NCBI RefSeq assembly: GCF_000478275.1
Contig: NZ_ASJB01000086.1
Span: forward strand, 22,931 to 86,930
DNA: 64,000 nt
Direction: 5' to 3'
From: Amycolatopsis orientalis DSM 40040 = KCTC 9412
GTDB lineage: Bacteria > Actinomycetota > Actinomycetes > Mycobacteriales > Pseudonocardiaceae
Shown here: piece by piece, positions 37,276 to 50,963 of the stretch
Layout of the letters: every line of letters begins with the position of its first letter
How positions within the stretch are numbered: position 1 is the stretch's first letter
Notes under the pieces: generated by a model
The model's input: only the letters and a program-made list of their open reading frames with translations
What the model was told of the DNA's origin: nothing
Database searches by the model: none
Translations under genes and position numbers: made by a program

Positions 37276-38618
37276 GCGGCGTGCTCCTTCACTGTGGTGG
37301 TGACGGTGGTGCGGTCGGCGGGCCGGGCGAGGCCGTAGTGGCCGCGCAGGGTCGTGGCGGTGTACTCGGTGCGGAACAGGCCGCGCCTGCGCAGTTCCGG
37401 CACCACGAGGTCGACGAAGTCCTCGAGGCCGCTGGGCAGGGTGGGCGGCATGATGTTGAAACCGTCGGCGGCGCCTTCGGTGAACCAGTGCTCCAGCTGG
37501 TCGGCCACCTGTGCCGCGGTGCCGGCGAAGACGCGATGGCCGCGGCCGCCCGCGAGCCGTTCGATGAGCTGGCGGATGGTCAGGTTTTCGCGCCTCGCCA
37601 GGCCGGTGACCAGCTCGAACCGGCTCTGCGCGCCCTCGGTGAACGTGCCGACGTCGGGCAGCGGCCCGTCGAGCGGGTACGGCGTGAGGTCGTGGTCGAG
37701 CATCGTCGACAGTTGCCGCACGCCGTACGCGGGCGTGATGAGGGCGTTGAGTTCGGCCTCGCGTTCCTTCGCCTCGGCCTCGGTGCGGCCGAGGACCGGG
37801 CTGATCCCGGGCAGGATCTTGATCTCCTCCCGCGACCGCCCGTAGTTCGCGAGCCTGCCCTTGACGTCGTCGTAGAACGCCTTGCCCTCGGCGAAAGTCT
37901 GCTGCGCGGTGAACACCGCTTCGGCGAACCGGGCCGCGTACTCCTTGCCCGTCTCCGACGAACCGGCTTGGACCAGCAAGGGGTGTCCCTGCACCGGGCG
38001 CGGGATGTTCAGCGGCCCGCGTACCTGGAAATGCGGGCCGTCGTGGTCGATCGGGTGGATGAGGTCGGTGTCGGCGTAGACGCCGCTCGCCTTGTCGATC
38101 ACGGCCGCGTCGTCGGCCCAGCTGTCCCAGAGTTTCTTGGCCACCTCGACGAATTCGGTGGCGCGTTCGTAGCGCAGCGCGTGCGACGGCCGGGCGTCGC
38201 GGTTGAAGTTGCGGGCTTCGTCCTCACCCGCCGACGTCACGATGTTCCAGCCCGCGCGGCCGCCGCTGAGATGGTCGAGCGACGCGAACTTGCGGGCCAG
38301 GTGGTACGGCTCGTTGTAGGTCGTCGACGCGGTGGCGATCAGGCCGATGTGCTCCGTGGCCCCGGCCAGCGCCGAAAGCAGCGTCAGCGGCTCGAACAGG
38401 GTGTGCGAGTTGTAGCGGACGTTGCCCCACAACGCGACGCCGTCGGCGAGAAAGAGCGAATCCAGCTTGCCGCGCTCCGCCGTGCGTGCGATGTCGACAT
38501 AGTGCTTCAGGGTCGCGGCGCGGTGCGGATCCGTGCTCGGATGCCGCCAGGCCGCCTCGTGATGTCCGTTCGGCATCACGAACGCGTTGAGGTGCAACTG
38601 TTTCCTGTTCGACGTCAT
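37272..38618 (-). CDS. FMN-dependent monooxygenase of the NtaA/SnaA/DszA group
   Basis: The 448-residue luciferase-like protein has LHLNAFVMPNGHHEAAWRHP, FLADGVALWG, FEPLTLLSALAGATEHIGLI, and the group hallmark LSGGRAGWNIVTS followed by ARNFNRD. These are the two-component FMNH2-dependent monooxygenases acting on organosulfur, sulfone or chelator substrates. The frame extends far upstream, but ATG 38618 has a GGAG site and overlaps the permease stop by 4 nt. Context points to desulfonation or dialkyl sulfone oxidation (inference). A flavin reductase is not encoded nearby. Confidence 0.93.
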   Translation of the reverse strand: MTSNRKQLHLNAFVMPNGHHEAAWRHPSTDPHRAATLKHYVDIARTAERGKLDSLFLADGVALWGNVRYNSHTLFEPLTLLSALAGATEHIGLIATASTTYNEPYHLARKFASLDHLSGGRAGWNIVTSAGEDEARNFNRDARPSHALRYERATEFVEVAKKLWDSWADDAAVIDKASGVYADTDLIHPIDHDGPHFQVRGPLNIPRPVQGHPLLVQAGSSETGKEYAARFAEAVFTAQQTFAEGKAFYDDVKGRLANYGRSREEIKILPGISPVLGRTEAEAKEREAELNALITPAYGVRQLSTMLDHDLTPYPLDGPLPDVGTFTEGAQSRFELVTGLARRENLTIRQLIERLAGGRGHRVFAGTAAQVADQLEHWFTEGAADGFNIMPPTLPSGLEDFVDLVVPELRRRGLFRTEYTATTLRGHYGLARPADRTTVTTTVKEHAA

Positions 38619-39454
38619 GCCTTCTCCTTGACACGCCAGGTGGAGAACCGCCGCTCCAGTGCGACGAAGCCCGCGTTGATGGCCAGTCCGAGCACCGACA
38701 CCGTGATGATCGCGGCGTACATCTGCTGGATCTGGAAGTTGACCTGGGAGTTGTTGATCAGATAGCCGAGCCCGGCCTTGGCGCCGACCATCTCGGCGGC
38801 GATCAGGATGAGGATCGAGTACGCCGCCGCCATCCGGATGCCGGTGAAGATGGTCGGCACCGCCGACGGCAGGATCACCTTCCGGAACAGACTCGGACTG
38901 GACAGCCCGAGTGACCGCGCGGCCTTGACCAGCAAGGGATCCACGGTGTTCACCCCGGCGATCGTGTTGAGCAGCACCGGCCAGACGCAGGCGTAGACGA
39001 TCAGCGCGATCTTGGACACCTCGCCGATGCCGAGCAGCAGCGTGAACACCGGCAGCAGGGCCAGCGCGGCGGTGTTGCGGGCCAGTTCCAGCAAGGGGTT
39101 CAGGAACTCCGCGAGCGGCCGGTACCAGGCGATCAGCAGGCCGAGCGGCACCGAGACGGCCACGGCGAGCACGAAGCCGGCGGCGGACCGGCCGAGACTC
39201 GCCAGCAGATGGTCGGCCAGCTGCCCGTTGAGGATCAGCTCCCCGAGTGCGGCGAGATCTTCCGACAGCGGCGGAAGGAAGGTCCGCGTGCCTTCGTCGA
39301 GGACGAAGCGGGGCGCGAGTTCCCAGACGGCGAGGAAGAGCAGGATCGCGGCCGAACTCCGGAAACCCTTGACCAGCCAGGTGTTCTTCCGCCGCGGCTT
39401 CCCGGCCGGTTTCGCTCCGGTGTGGACGGTGGGTGCTTCGAGTGTGGCGGTCAT
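38615..39454 (-). CDS. ABC transporter permease, sulfonate/nitrate type (SsuC-like)
   Basis: The 279-residue membrane protein has about six helices and the EAA loop region KAARSLGLSSPSLFRKVILPS before SAVPTIFTGIRMAAAYSILI. The N-terminus is cytosolic and basic (GKPRRKNTWLVKGFR). It forms the membrane part of an importer with the adjacent ATPase and lipoprotein. ATG 39454 shares one base with the ATPase stop (TGATG). Confidence 0.93.
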   Translation of the reverse strand: MTATLEAPTVHTGAKPAGKPRRKNTWLVKGFRSSAAILLFLAVWELAPRFVLDEGTRTFLPPLSEDLAALGELILNGQLADHLLASLGRSAAGFVLAVAVSVPLGLLIAWYRPLAEFLNPLLELARNTAALALLPVFTLLLGIGEVSKIALIVYACVWPVLLNTIAGVNTVDPLLVKAARSLGLSSPSLFRKVILPSAVPTIFTGIRMAAAYSILILIAAEMVGAKAGLGYLINNSQVNFQIQQMYAAIITVSVLGLAINAGFVALERRFSTWRVKEKA

Positions 39455-40215
39455 CAGGCTGCCCTCCGGATCTCGTCGTGCAGGAGTTCCCACAGCCGGT
39501 GCCGGTGCGCCACGAACGCGGGCGCCGAACGCAGATCGTCGTTCGCGCGGTCACCGAGATCGATGTCGACGACGTCCTTGAGCCTGCCCGGCCGCGAGGT
39601 CAGCACCGCGACCTTCTGCCCCAGGTAGACGGCTTCTTCGATGCTGTGGGTGATGAACACGATGGTCTTGCCGGTGCGTCCCCAGATCCGCCGCAGTTCC
39701 TCTTGCAGCAGTTCGCGGGTCTGCGAGTCCAATGCGGCGAACGGCTCGTCCATCAGCAGCACGTCCGGGTCGTAGGCGAGGCTCCTGGCGATCGCGACGC
39801 GCTGCTTCATACCGCCGGAAAGCTGATGGGGGAGGTGGTCCCCGAACCCGGAAAGCCCCACCAGGTCGAGAAACTCCCGCGCCCGCTCCGCGCGCTGCCG
39901 CTTGCCGAGTGTGCCGCCTTCGAGGCCGAATTCGACGTTGGCGCGGGCGGTGCGCCAGGGGAACAGCGCGTACTGCTGGAACACGACCCCGCGATCCAGG
40001 CCCGGTCCGGTGACGGGCCTCCCGTCGATCAGGACCTCGCCGGACGTCGGTGACGCGAGGCCGCCGAGCAGGTCGAGCAAGGTCGACTTTCCGGATCCGC
40101 TCGGTCCGACGAGGGAGAGGAACGTGCCGTCCTCGATGTCCAGTGAGACGTCGTCCAGCGCGGTCAGGTCGCCGAAGGTCTTGGTGACCGAGCGCAGGCT
40201 GATCTTGGCGGTCAT
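39454..40215 (-). CDS. ABC transporter ATPase, sulfonate/nitrate type (SsuB-like)
   Basis: The 253-residue ATPase has Walker A GPSGSGKST, Q-loop VFQQYALFPW, signature LSGGMKQRVAIARSL and Walker B DVLLMDEPFAALD with the H-loop ITHSIEEA. SsuB/TauB/NrtD-type ATPases power uptake of sulfonates, taurine or nitrate; the linked oxygenases favour sulfonate. The start ATG 40215 overlaps the lipoprotein stop by 4 nt (ATGA). Confidence 0.95.
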   Translation of the reverse strand: MTAKISLRSVTKTFGDLTALDDVSLDIEDGTFLSLVGPSGSGKSTLLDLLGGLASPTSGEVLIDGRPVTGPGLDRGVVFQQYALFPWRTARANVEFGLEGGTLGKRQRAERAREFLDLVGLSGFGDHLPHQLSGGMKQRVAIARSLAYDPDVLLMDEPFAALDSQTRELLQEELRRIWGRTGKTIVFITHSIEEAVYLGQKVAVLTSRPGRLKDVVDIDLGDRANDDLRSAPAFVAHRHRLWELLHDEIRRAA

Positions 40216-41231
40216 GCGCCACCGCCTTCGCGGTAGGGGTTGAACTCGTTGGTGTAGAGCTTCTTGAGGTCGACCTGGTCGTTCTTGATGAATCCGGACT
40301 GTTTGAGCCAGCCCGCCCAGAGCGTGTAGTCGTTGTCCGAGATCAGGCCGCCCTTGGTGATGCCGACGCTCTTCCAGTACTTGAGCGTTTCGGTGTTCTC
40401 GTTGCGGCCGCGGTTCTGGATGATCTTGGTGAACCTCGCGATGACCTCTTCGCGGGGCGTCGTGCGTTCCCATTCGATCGCCCTGGCCACCCCGCTGACG
40501 AAGACCTTCGTGGTTCCCGGGTACTTCTTGATGAAGTCGGTCCTCAGCACGTACGGACCGCCGTTGTACGGCCCGAACGCCTCGACGTCCTTGACGATGG
40601 GCCGTACTCCGCCGGCGGCGACGGCGCGGTCCTGCAGGACGCCGTTGAGCGCGGCGACGTCGATCTGCCCGTTGCGCAGGGCCTGTTCGGTGTTGATCGG
40701 CGGGAGGACGACCAGCTGCACCTGGTCGATCTCCGCGTCGGAGAGGCCGCTTCGCTTGAGCCAGGTGTCGAGCGCGGCTTCGAGGTTCGCGCCGACGGTG
40801 TTGACGCCGACCTTCTTGCCGATCAGGTCCCGCGGCGTCCGGATCGGGCTGTCGTCCTTGACGTAGAAGCCGAGGAAGGTCTTCTCGTCGGAGCCGTAGT
40901 AGTTGACGACCGCCTTGATCGGCGCGCCCGCCTCGACGAGTTTCACCACCGCGCCGGTGAAGGCGCCGCCGAAGTCGGTCTGGTCGGTCGCGGCGGACTG
41001 GATGTCCTGCGGGCCGCTGATCGTGTTGCCGACCCATTTCAGTTTCACGGGGCCGAAGTAGCCGAGATCCTCGGCGAGTTCGGGCAGGGTGACGGTGTTC
41101 GCCGAGCCCTGGTAACGGAGTTCGAGTTTCTCCGGCTGCCCGGCGGTGCCCGCCGGGCTCGCGGAGGCGCCGCAGCCCGACAGCACCAATCCGGCGAGGA
41201 GCGCGGTGAGCAAGGGCACTGGTTTCTTCAC
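40212..41231 (-). CDS. ABC transporter substrate-binding lipoprotein (SsuA-like)
   Basis: This 339-residue lipoprotein has a signal VKKPVPLLTALLAGLVLSGC (cysteine 20) and an SsuA/NrtA-type periplasmic-binding fold (LPELAEDLGYFGPVKLKWVG, DQTDFGGAFTGAVVKL, IGKKVGVNTVGANLEAALD). It is the first gene of the five-gene operon. GTG 41231 gives the typical lipoprotein length; GTG 41288 would add an odd charged extension. The ligand is expected to be an alkyl or aryl sulfonate (context inference). Confidence 0.93.
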   Translation of the reverse strand: MKKPVPLLTALLAGLVLSGCGASASPAGTAGQPEKLELRYQGSANTVTLPELAEDLGYFGPVKLKWVGNTISGPQDIQSAATDQTDFGGAFTGAVVKLVEAGAPIKAVVNYYGSDEKTFLGFYVKDDSPIRTPRDLIGKKVGVNTVGANLEAALDTWLKRSGLSDAEIDQVQLVVLPPINTEQALRNGQIDVAALNGVLQDRAVAAGGVRPIVKDVEAFGPYNGGPYVLRTDFIKKYPGTTKVFVSGVARAIEWERTTPREEVIARFTKIIQNRGRNENTETLKYWKSVGITKGGLISDNDYTLWAGWLKQSGFIKNDQVDLKKLYTNEFNPYREGGGA

Positions 41232-41269
41232 GGTGGGCTCTTTCGTTCGGGTTCGCGTCGTCGAAGCCG

Positions 41270-41299
41270 ATTCTTCGCAGGCCCGCACGTGAGCGTCAA
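41270..41299 (-). promoter_or_regulatory. Candidate promoter of the sulfonate operon
   Basis: On the - strand TTGACG (41294-41299), an 18-bp spacer and AAGAAT (41270-41275) resemble a sigma-A promoter with a good -35 and a weak -10. It lies in the 97-bp gap between the ROK gene and the binding-protein gene, next to an AT-rich patch (about 41296-41320) that would suit an operator. Confidence 0.3.
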
Positions 41300-41328
41300 T
41301 TTTGCGATTTAGTGAAGTAACTCCGGCA

Positions 41329-42495
41329 TCAAGAGGCGTTGGCGAGCTTCGTGAAAAGCGGATCTTCGTAGCAGGCGTTCAACATGACCGCGGCACCCGC
41401 CGTCGCCAGCTCGGTTCCCGGAAAGCTCGATGCCACAACGTTTTCCGTCGCGTTCTGGCAGATCCAGGAGCGTCGGCCGACCTCGTCTCGGATCGTGGAA
41501 AGGCAGCCTTCGACGTCGCGTACACTCTGGTCGAGCACGATGAGGATTTCCGGATTGAGGACGTCGAAGAGCAATGCGGCGGCCTGTCCGATAATTCTCG
41601 CGCGCTCGTGAAAAAGGGTTATGGCGCCTTTGTTCCCGGTTGCCGCCGAATGGAGTACATCGGTGAAAACCGGTTCTTCGACGAGTCCCGCTTCGAACGC
41701 CTTGCGGGCGACCGTGCGCTCGGAAACCGTGGCTTCGAGACAGCCGGACCGCCCGCAGCGGCAAGGCTCGTCACTGTCGTCGACCCGCAAATGCGCGACG
41801 GCACCCGCCGCCGACCTCGGTCCATGATGGACGGTGTCGCCGGTGGCGAAGGCGGCGTCGACGACGTTGCCGGTGAACAACTGCACCACACTGCTGCGTG
41901 CCCTCGGCTGCCCCAGCAGGCGTTCGGCGTGGATCAGCGCCCGCGAATGCCCGTCCACCCGGACGTCGAGACCGGTGACCTCCGTCAGCAGATCGCGCAA
42001 CGGGACTCCGCGCCAGCCGAGCAATCCGTGCTCCACCACCGTCCCCGACTCCCCGTCGACCCATCCGCCGGTCGCCGCCCCCAGCCCGAGCGGCGTGCGC
42101 TCCGGCGCGTGTCCGATGAGGAGGTCGTCGAGCAGCTCCGCGATCTGCGCGGCCTGCACCGCGGGCTCGGCGCCGTGATGCGGAACTTCCTGCTGTACCA
42201 GTACTTTCCCGCGCAGGTCGAGCAGTCCGACGGTGAGATTCTCGACCGCGATATGCGCTCCGCACACCACGAACCGCTCCGTGTCGAGATCGACCGGTAC
42301 ATGCGGCCTGCCGACCGCGCCCGCGACCTCGGGCAGTTCGCGAAGGAAGCCACGGTGCATCAACTCCGCCACATGCCCGGTGACGGCCGCCGCGCTCAGC
42401 CCGGTGCGGCGCGCGATGGTGCTGCGCGCTATCGCCCCTTCGTCCAGCACCACGCGGAGCACCGCGCTGGCACTGGCGCTCCGCCTGCCGGTCAC
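41329..42495 (-). CDS. ROK-family transcriptional regulator
   Basis: The 388-residue protein has an N-terminal winged helix (VLDEGAIARSTIARRTGLSA) and a ROK domain with the zinc motif CRCGRSGCLE. The kinase-type residue context is changed: the usual GEIGH segment reads GAVAHL, so sugar kinase activity is unlikely. ROK repressors often respond to sugars, but position directly upstream of the sulfonate operon on the same strand suggests it regulates that operon. Start GTG 42495. The GNAT gene lies 60 bp upstream on the same strand. Confidence 0.92.
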   Translation of the reverse strand: MTGRRSASASAVLRVVLDEGAIARSTIARRTGLSAAAVTGHVAELMHRGFLRELPEVAGAVGRPHVPVDLDTERFVVCGAHIAVENLTVGLLDLRGKVLVQQEVPHHGAEPAVQAAQIAELLDDLLIGHAPERTPLGLGAATGGWVDGESGTVVEHGLLGWRGVPLRDLLTEVTGLDVRVDGHSRALIHAERLLGQPRARSSVVQLFTGNVVDAAFATGDTVHHGPRSAAGAVAHLRVDDSDEPCRCGRSGCLEATVSERTVARKAFEAGLVEEPVFTDVLHSAATGNKGAITLFHERARIIGQAAALLFDVLNPEILIVLDQSVRDVEGCLSTIRDEVGRRSWICQNATENVVASSFPGTELATAGAAVMLNACYEDPLFTKLANAS

Positions 42496-42555
42496 GGTGC
42501 CGATGTTCGCAAGCCGGTGCGGGTGGGCCCAGCGCTCTCAGGATGCGGGAGCCGG

Positions 42556-43005
42556 TCAGGCGGTCAGCGCGCGGTAGAACTTGGCGCTGCGCTCGCAGCG
42601 GTCCTCGTACCCTCGCGCCCGGTAGAAGGCGTGCGCACCGGTCCGGTGGCGGGAACTGCTGACCTCCATGGCGATACAGCCCCATCGCAGCGCCTCCGCT
42701 TCGGCGACGGCGACCAGTTCGCGGCCGACCCCGGTACCGCGCTGGGACTCGTTCACCACCAGGGCCACGATCCGTCCCACCGAGCCTTCCCGCTCGAAAA
42801 GCGGGATCGCGACGACCGCGATGACACCGACCACCGTGCCGTCCGACTCGGCGACGAACGCGGCGCCTTCGGGATGACGCTCCCAGCGTTCGAGCCGGCG
42901 GCGCACGTCATCCACGTCGTTGTCCGGGTAGCCCAGCTGGACGAGCAAGGGGGTCACAGCGGGGGCGTCGGTGGTGAGTGCGTGGCGGATCTGCATGATC
43001 GCCAT
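42556..43005 (-). CDS. GNAT-family N-acetyltransferase
   Basis: This 149-residue acetyltransferase has the acetyl-CoA motif A, VVNESQRGTGVGRELVAVAE, and the late HAFYRARGYE strand-helix typical of GNAT enzymes. The acceptor is unknown. Either ATG 43005 or ATG 42996 may be used, and no ribosome-binding site decides. It could be cotranscribed with the ROK regulator gene. Confidence 0.9.
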   Translation of the reverse strand: MAIMQIRHALTTDAPAVTPLLVQLGYPDNDVDDVRRRLERWERHPEGAAFVAESDGTVVGVIAVVAIPLFEREGSVGRIVALVVNESQRGTGVGRELVAVAEAEALRWGCIAMEVSSSRHRTGAHAFYRARGYEDRCERSAKFYRALTA

Positions 43006-43095
43006 TAAAGCGGAGGGTTACGGCGTCGGCCGGTGACCCGGAGTGAGGGGTCGTGACCGGGAAAAGGGCTGAACCCGTAGGTCCAACCCCTTGAG

Positions 43096-43169
43096 TCGGG
43101 CTGACAGGATTTGAACCTGCGACCCTCCGCTCCCAAAGCGGATGCGCTACCAAACTGCGCCACAGCCCG
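43096..43169 (-). tRNA. tRNA-Pro (anticodon TGG)
   Basis: Acceptor arms CGGGCTG and CAGCCCG close a full cloverleaf with A as discriminator. The anticodon stem TCCGC/GCGGA encloses the loop TTTGGGA (anticodon TGG), and the T loop reads TTCAAAT. No CCA is encoded. It is divergent from tRNA-Gly 85 bp away. Confidence 0.97.
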
Positions 43170-43254
43170 TGGCCTCCCCAGTGTTCCCCGGGGGGTGTGC
43201 ACACAGCCTAGCGGGTCACGCTAAACTACTTTCGCACCCGGTACTCCGGGGCAT

Positions 43255-43328
43255 GCGGGTGTAGCTCAATGGTAGAGCCCTAGTCTTCCAAACTAGCTAC
43301 GCGGGTTCGATTCCCGTCACCCGCTCCA
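43255..43328 (+). tRNA. tRNA-Gly (anticodon TCC), CCA encoded
   Basis: Acceptor arms GCGGGTG (43255-43261) and CACCCGC (43318-43324) pair, discriminator T, then CCA at 43326-43328. The anticodon stem CTAGT/ACTAG holds loop CTTCCAA (anticodon TCC), and the T arm GCGGG-TTCGATT-CCCGT is canonical. Unlike the neighbouring tRNA-Pro it encodes its CCA. Confidence 0.98.
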
Positions 43329-43394
43329 TCGCTCCGAACGAGAACCCGCGGCCTTCTGGCCTGCGGGTTCTTTCGTGTCCGGACCAGCGTTGGG

Positions 43395-43440
43395 CTCGTG
43401 AGTGGTAATGACGGTTAGAACCGTCATTACCACTCACGAG
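43395..43440. repeat. 22-bp perfect inverted repeat, family P1
   Basis: Arms 43395-43416 and 43419-43440 are exact complements around AG and match the P1 cores at 3008-3069 and 28935-28978. It lies between tRNA-Gly and the convergent kinase stop at 43453. Confidence 0.87.
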
Positions 43441-43452
43441 ACCTGACCAGCC

Positions 43453-48162
<4,710 letters not shown>

Positions 48163-48292
48163 CTGTGTCGACCCTCTCCACCACGCATGCCAAGCCATGG
48201 TCGTCGCATCAGCGTGCCATGATTCGACCTACACTTCGAGCCAGTCCGCCCGCTCACACTGCGCTACCCGCAAGGCAGGAGGAGGTCCGGGA

Positions 48293-49873
48293 ATGGTGTC
48301 ACGGCCGGCCCCGGCCTCGACGTCGCTCCCCTCGGAGCCGTCGCCCACGGCAAGTGAGGGCGCGCTGCCCGAATCCGGGAGGTTCTGGCGCGAGCTGCTC
48401 GAAGACGTGCGTGACGCCGTACTCGTCCAGGACGTCGGCGGCGCGCTGCGCTGGTCGAACCCCGCCGCCAGGGAGCTGTTCGGCGGCGGCCGTCCGGTGC
48501 TGACCGCCGAGGGCCCCGACGTCGGGCATGTCGAGCACACCGGCCGCCGGTTCCCCGCGCGCATCCGGACGCTGCCCGGCGGCTGGCACGCGTGGACGGT
48601 CACCTCCGCGGTCGCCGCCGACGGCCCGCGGGTCGACGGCTTCCTCGCCGCCTCGGCGCCCCGGCTGGCCTCCGCACGGGGACGGCACGGGACGGCGAAG
48701 GTGATCGCCGAGGTCGCCGCGGCCGAACTCGCCGACTGTGTCTTCGTCCTGTTGCCGACCACCCGCGGCCGCTGGGAATGGTGGAGCTGCGACCACCGCA
48801 CCAACCACGGGCACGGCCGGATCCGCCGCGTCCCGGCCCAGCTGGCCCCGGTACTCGCCGGCACTTTCGCCTCCACCGACGAGCCCGAGGCCAAGGCCGT
48901 CCCGGAGGAAGAGGTCGCGACGCTGCCCGCGGTCGTCGCGGAGCGGCTCGCCGTCCATTCGTCGGTCACCGTGGTCTCACTGGGCCTCGACGGCGGCGCC
49001 GGGGTCACCGGCGCGGTCGTGCTGGGCAGGCGCGGCCCGCCCGCGTTCGGCGACGACCATCCCCGCGCGGTCACCGAGTTCGCCCGCGCGGCCGGGACCG
49101 CGCTGGCCAACGCGCACCGCTACGCGCGTCAGGAAGAGGCCACCCGCGGTCTGGAGACCACGCTGCGCCCGACGCCGCCGCCGGAGGTGCCCGGCGTCAA
49201 GTTCGACGTCTGGTACGAGCCGTCGGGCGGGCTGCTCGACGTCGGCGGCGACTTCTACGACGTCCTGCCACGTGAGGACGGCGGGGCGATGTTCGTCCTC
49301 GGCGACGTCTGCGGCAAGGGCGCCGAGGCGGCCGCGCTCACCGGCCGGGTCCGGCAGACCCTCGCCGCGCTCAACCTCGTCGAACAGGACGGCATCACGC
49401 TGCTGAGCCTGCTCAACGCCCTGCTGATCAGCGGCGGCAGCGGCCGGTTCGCGACGCTGGTGCTCGGTTCGGTCGGAGACGGGGACGACGGCCAGTCGCT
49501 CACCCTGGCCTCGGGCGGCCATCCCGCGCCGCTGGTGATCCGCCGCCGCGGCGGGGTCGACGAGATCACCCTGCCCGGCACACTGGTCGGGATCTCCCCG
49601 CAGGCCCGGTTCGCCGAGACCACCATCCGGCTGGCCGAGGGCGACGTCTGCCTGCTCTACACCGACGGGATCACCGAGGCACGCCACCACGAGCGGCCGT
49701 CGGATCTGTTCGGGGACGAGCGGCTGCGCGAGCTGCTGACCCGCTGCGGGGGGCTCTCCGGTCGCGAAGTGGTCAGCCGGGTGCGCTCCGCGGTGCGCGA
49801 ATGGCTCGGCAGCGGGACCCACGACGACATCGCCGTCCTCGCCATCGAGGCCAAGTCACGCCCCGTTCAGTAA
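48293..49873 (+). CDS. SpoIIE/RsbU-type PP2C serine phosphatase with PAS and GAF regions
   Basis: The 526-residue protein has a PAS-like N-terminus (FWRELLEDVRDAVLVQDVGG, residues about 20-100), a GAF-like middle (about 125-295) and a PP2C-SpoIIE domain (about 310-526) with DVGGDFYDV, GDVCGKGAEAAALTG, LTLASGGHPAPLV and LYTDGITEAR. Such enzymes dephosphorylate anti-anti-sigma factors in partner-switching cascades. ATG 48293 has a clear AGGAGGAGG 7 nt upstream. It is divergent from the poly-HAMP kinase (130 bp between starts), which suggests shared stress signalling. Its end overlaps topoisomerase by 18 bp. Confidence 0.93.
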   Translation: MVSRPAPASTSLPSEPSPTASEGALPESGRFWRELLEDVRDAVLVQDVGGALRWSNPAARELFGGGRPVLTAEGPDVGHVEHTGRRFPARIRTLPGGWHAWTVTSAVAADGPRVDGFLAASAPRLASARGRHGTAKVIAEVAAAELADCVFVLLPTTRGRWEWWSCDHRTNHGHGRIRRVPAQLAPVLAGTFASTDEPEAKAVPEEEVATLPAVVAERLAVHSSVTVVSLGLDGGAGVTGAVVLGRRGPPAFGDDHPRAVTEFARAAGTALANAHRYARQEEATRGLETTLRPTPPPEVPGVKFDVWYEPSGGLLDVGGDFYDVLPREDGGAMFVLGDVCGKGAEAAALTGRVRQTLAALNLVEQDGITLLSLLNALLISGGSGRFATLVLGSVGDGDDGQSLTLASGGHPAPLVIRRRGGVDEITLPGTLVGISPQARFAETTIRLAEGDVCLLYTDGITEARHHERPSDLFGDERLRELLTRCGGLSGREVVSRVRSAVREWLGSGTHDDIAVLAIEAKSRPVQ

Positions 49874-50863
49874 CCGCACCACCGCCCGTTCGAGGATCGT
49901 CCGCGCCTCGCCCGGGTCCGCCGCCTTCCCGGCCCGCCGCACCGCGCGTTCGATGGTCCGGTCCTTCTCGTACGCCTCGATCACCCGTGGGTCCACATAG
50001 GACTGTCTCGCGACGGTGGGTGTGTTGCCGAGCCCCTCGGCGACTTCCGTCATCACGGCCTTTTCGACCCGCTTCACTCCGCGTTGGCTCGACGGCTTTT
50101 CCTTGTCCGCGAAGGCGGAGGCCGCGAGCACGGTGGCGTTCCAGGTCCGCAGGTCCTTCGCGGTGAAGTCCTCGCCCACGAGTTCCTTGAGCCGTTCGTT
50201 GATGTCTTCGGCCCGTACTTCGTGCCACTCGCGACCCTGCCGGTAGGCGAGCAGGCGCGACTCTCCGCCACGGGCGCGCCGGAGTGAGCGGATCAGCCGT
50301 AGGAGGCTGTCGTCGCGGAGCCGGACCTTCCGCTGGATCCCGCCTTTCGCGGGGTAGTCGCAGAGCAGGCAGCCTTCGCTGACCGTCACGTGCTCGCACA
50401 GCAGCGTCGCCAGCCCGTGCGTTCCGTTCTCGTCGGCGTAGTCCTCACCGCCGGTCCGGAAGACGCCGAGGTCGAGCATGCGCAGCGCCCCGGCGAGTAC
50501 GCGTTCGCGAGTGAGGCCACGGGAATCGAGATCCTTCTGGACGGCTTCGCGGAGCTTGGGGAGCCGCCGGGCCAGTGCGAGCACCCGTTCGTGTTTCTCC
50601 TCGTCCCTGGCCCGTCGCCACTCGGGGTGGTAGAGGTACTGGCGCCGTCCGGCGTCGTCGACGCCGACGGCCTGGATGTGCGCGTTCTCCGACGGCGAGA
50701 TCCAGACGCGCCGCCACGCGGGCGGGATCGCGAGCTTGGTGATCCGTTCGATCGTGTCCTCGTCCTTCAGGGGTTCGCCGTCCGGGGTCAGGTAGCCGAA
50801 GCCGCGACCCCTGCGCCGCCTCCGGATACCGGGGGAGCCGAGGTCCGCTCGCCGAAGTCGCAT
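49856..50863 (-). CDS. DNA topoisomerase IB (poxvirus-type)
   Basis: The 335-residue enzyme of the bacterial/poxvirus topoisomerase IB family opens RRRRGRGFGYLTPDGEPL. It has IPPAWRRVWISP, RDDSLLRLIRSLRRARGGES, the catalytic RTWNATVLAA segment and the active-site tyrosine in VARQSYVDPRVI. It relaxes supercoils without ATP via a 3'-phosphotyrosine link. ATG 50863 fits the family start (MRLRR); the longer frame is out of character. It converges with the SpoIIE phosphatase gene. Confidence 0.94.
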   Translation of the reverse strand: MRLRRADLGSPGIRRRRRGRGFGYLTPDGEPLKDEDTIERITKLAIPPAWRRVWISPSENAHIQAVGVDDAGRRQYLYHPEWRRARDEEKHERVLALARRLPKLREAVQKDLDSRGLTRERVLAGALRMLDLGVFRTGGEDYADENGTHGLATLLCEHVTVSEGCLLCDYPAKGGIQRKVRLRDDSLLRLIRSLRRARGGESRLLAYRQGREWHEVRAEDINERLKELVGEDFTAKDLRTWNATVLAASAFADKEKPSSQRGVKRVEKAVMTEVAEGLGNTPTVARQSYVDPRVIEAYEKDRTIERAVRRAGKAADPGEARTILERAVVRLLNGA

Positions 50864-50963
50864 GCGCCGCGAATACCCGCGGTCACCCCGATCCATACCC
50901 ATGATTCGGCGGGTCCGGCCCGGGGTAGTCGGGGGACGAGGACGACCCAAGGAGGGAAAACCC

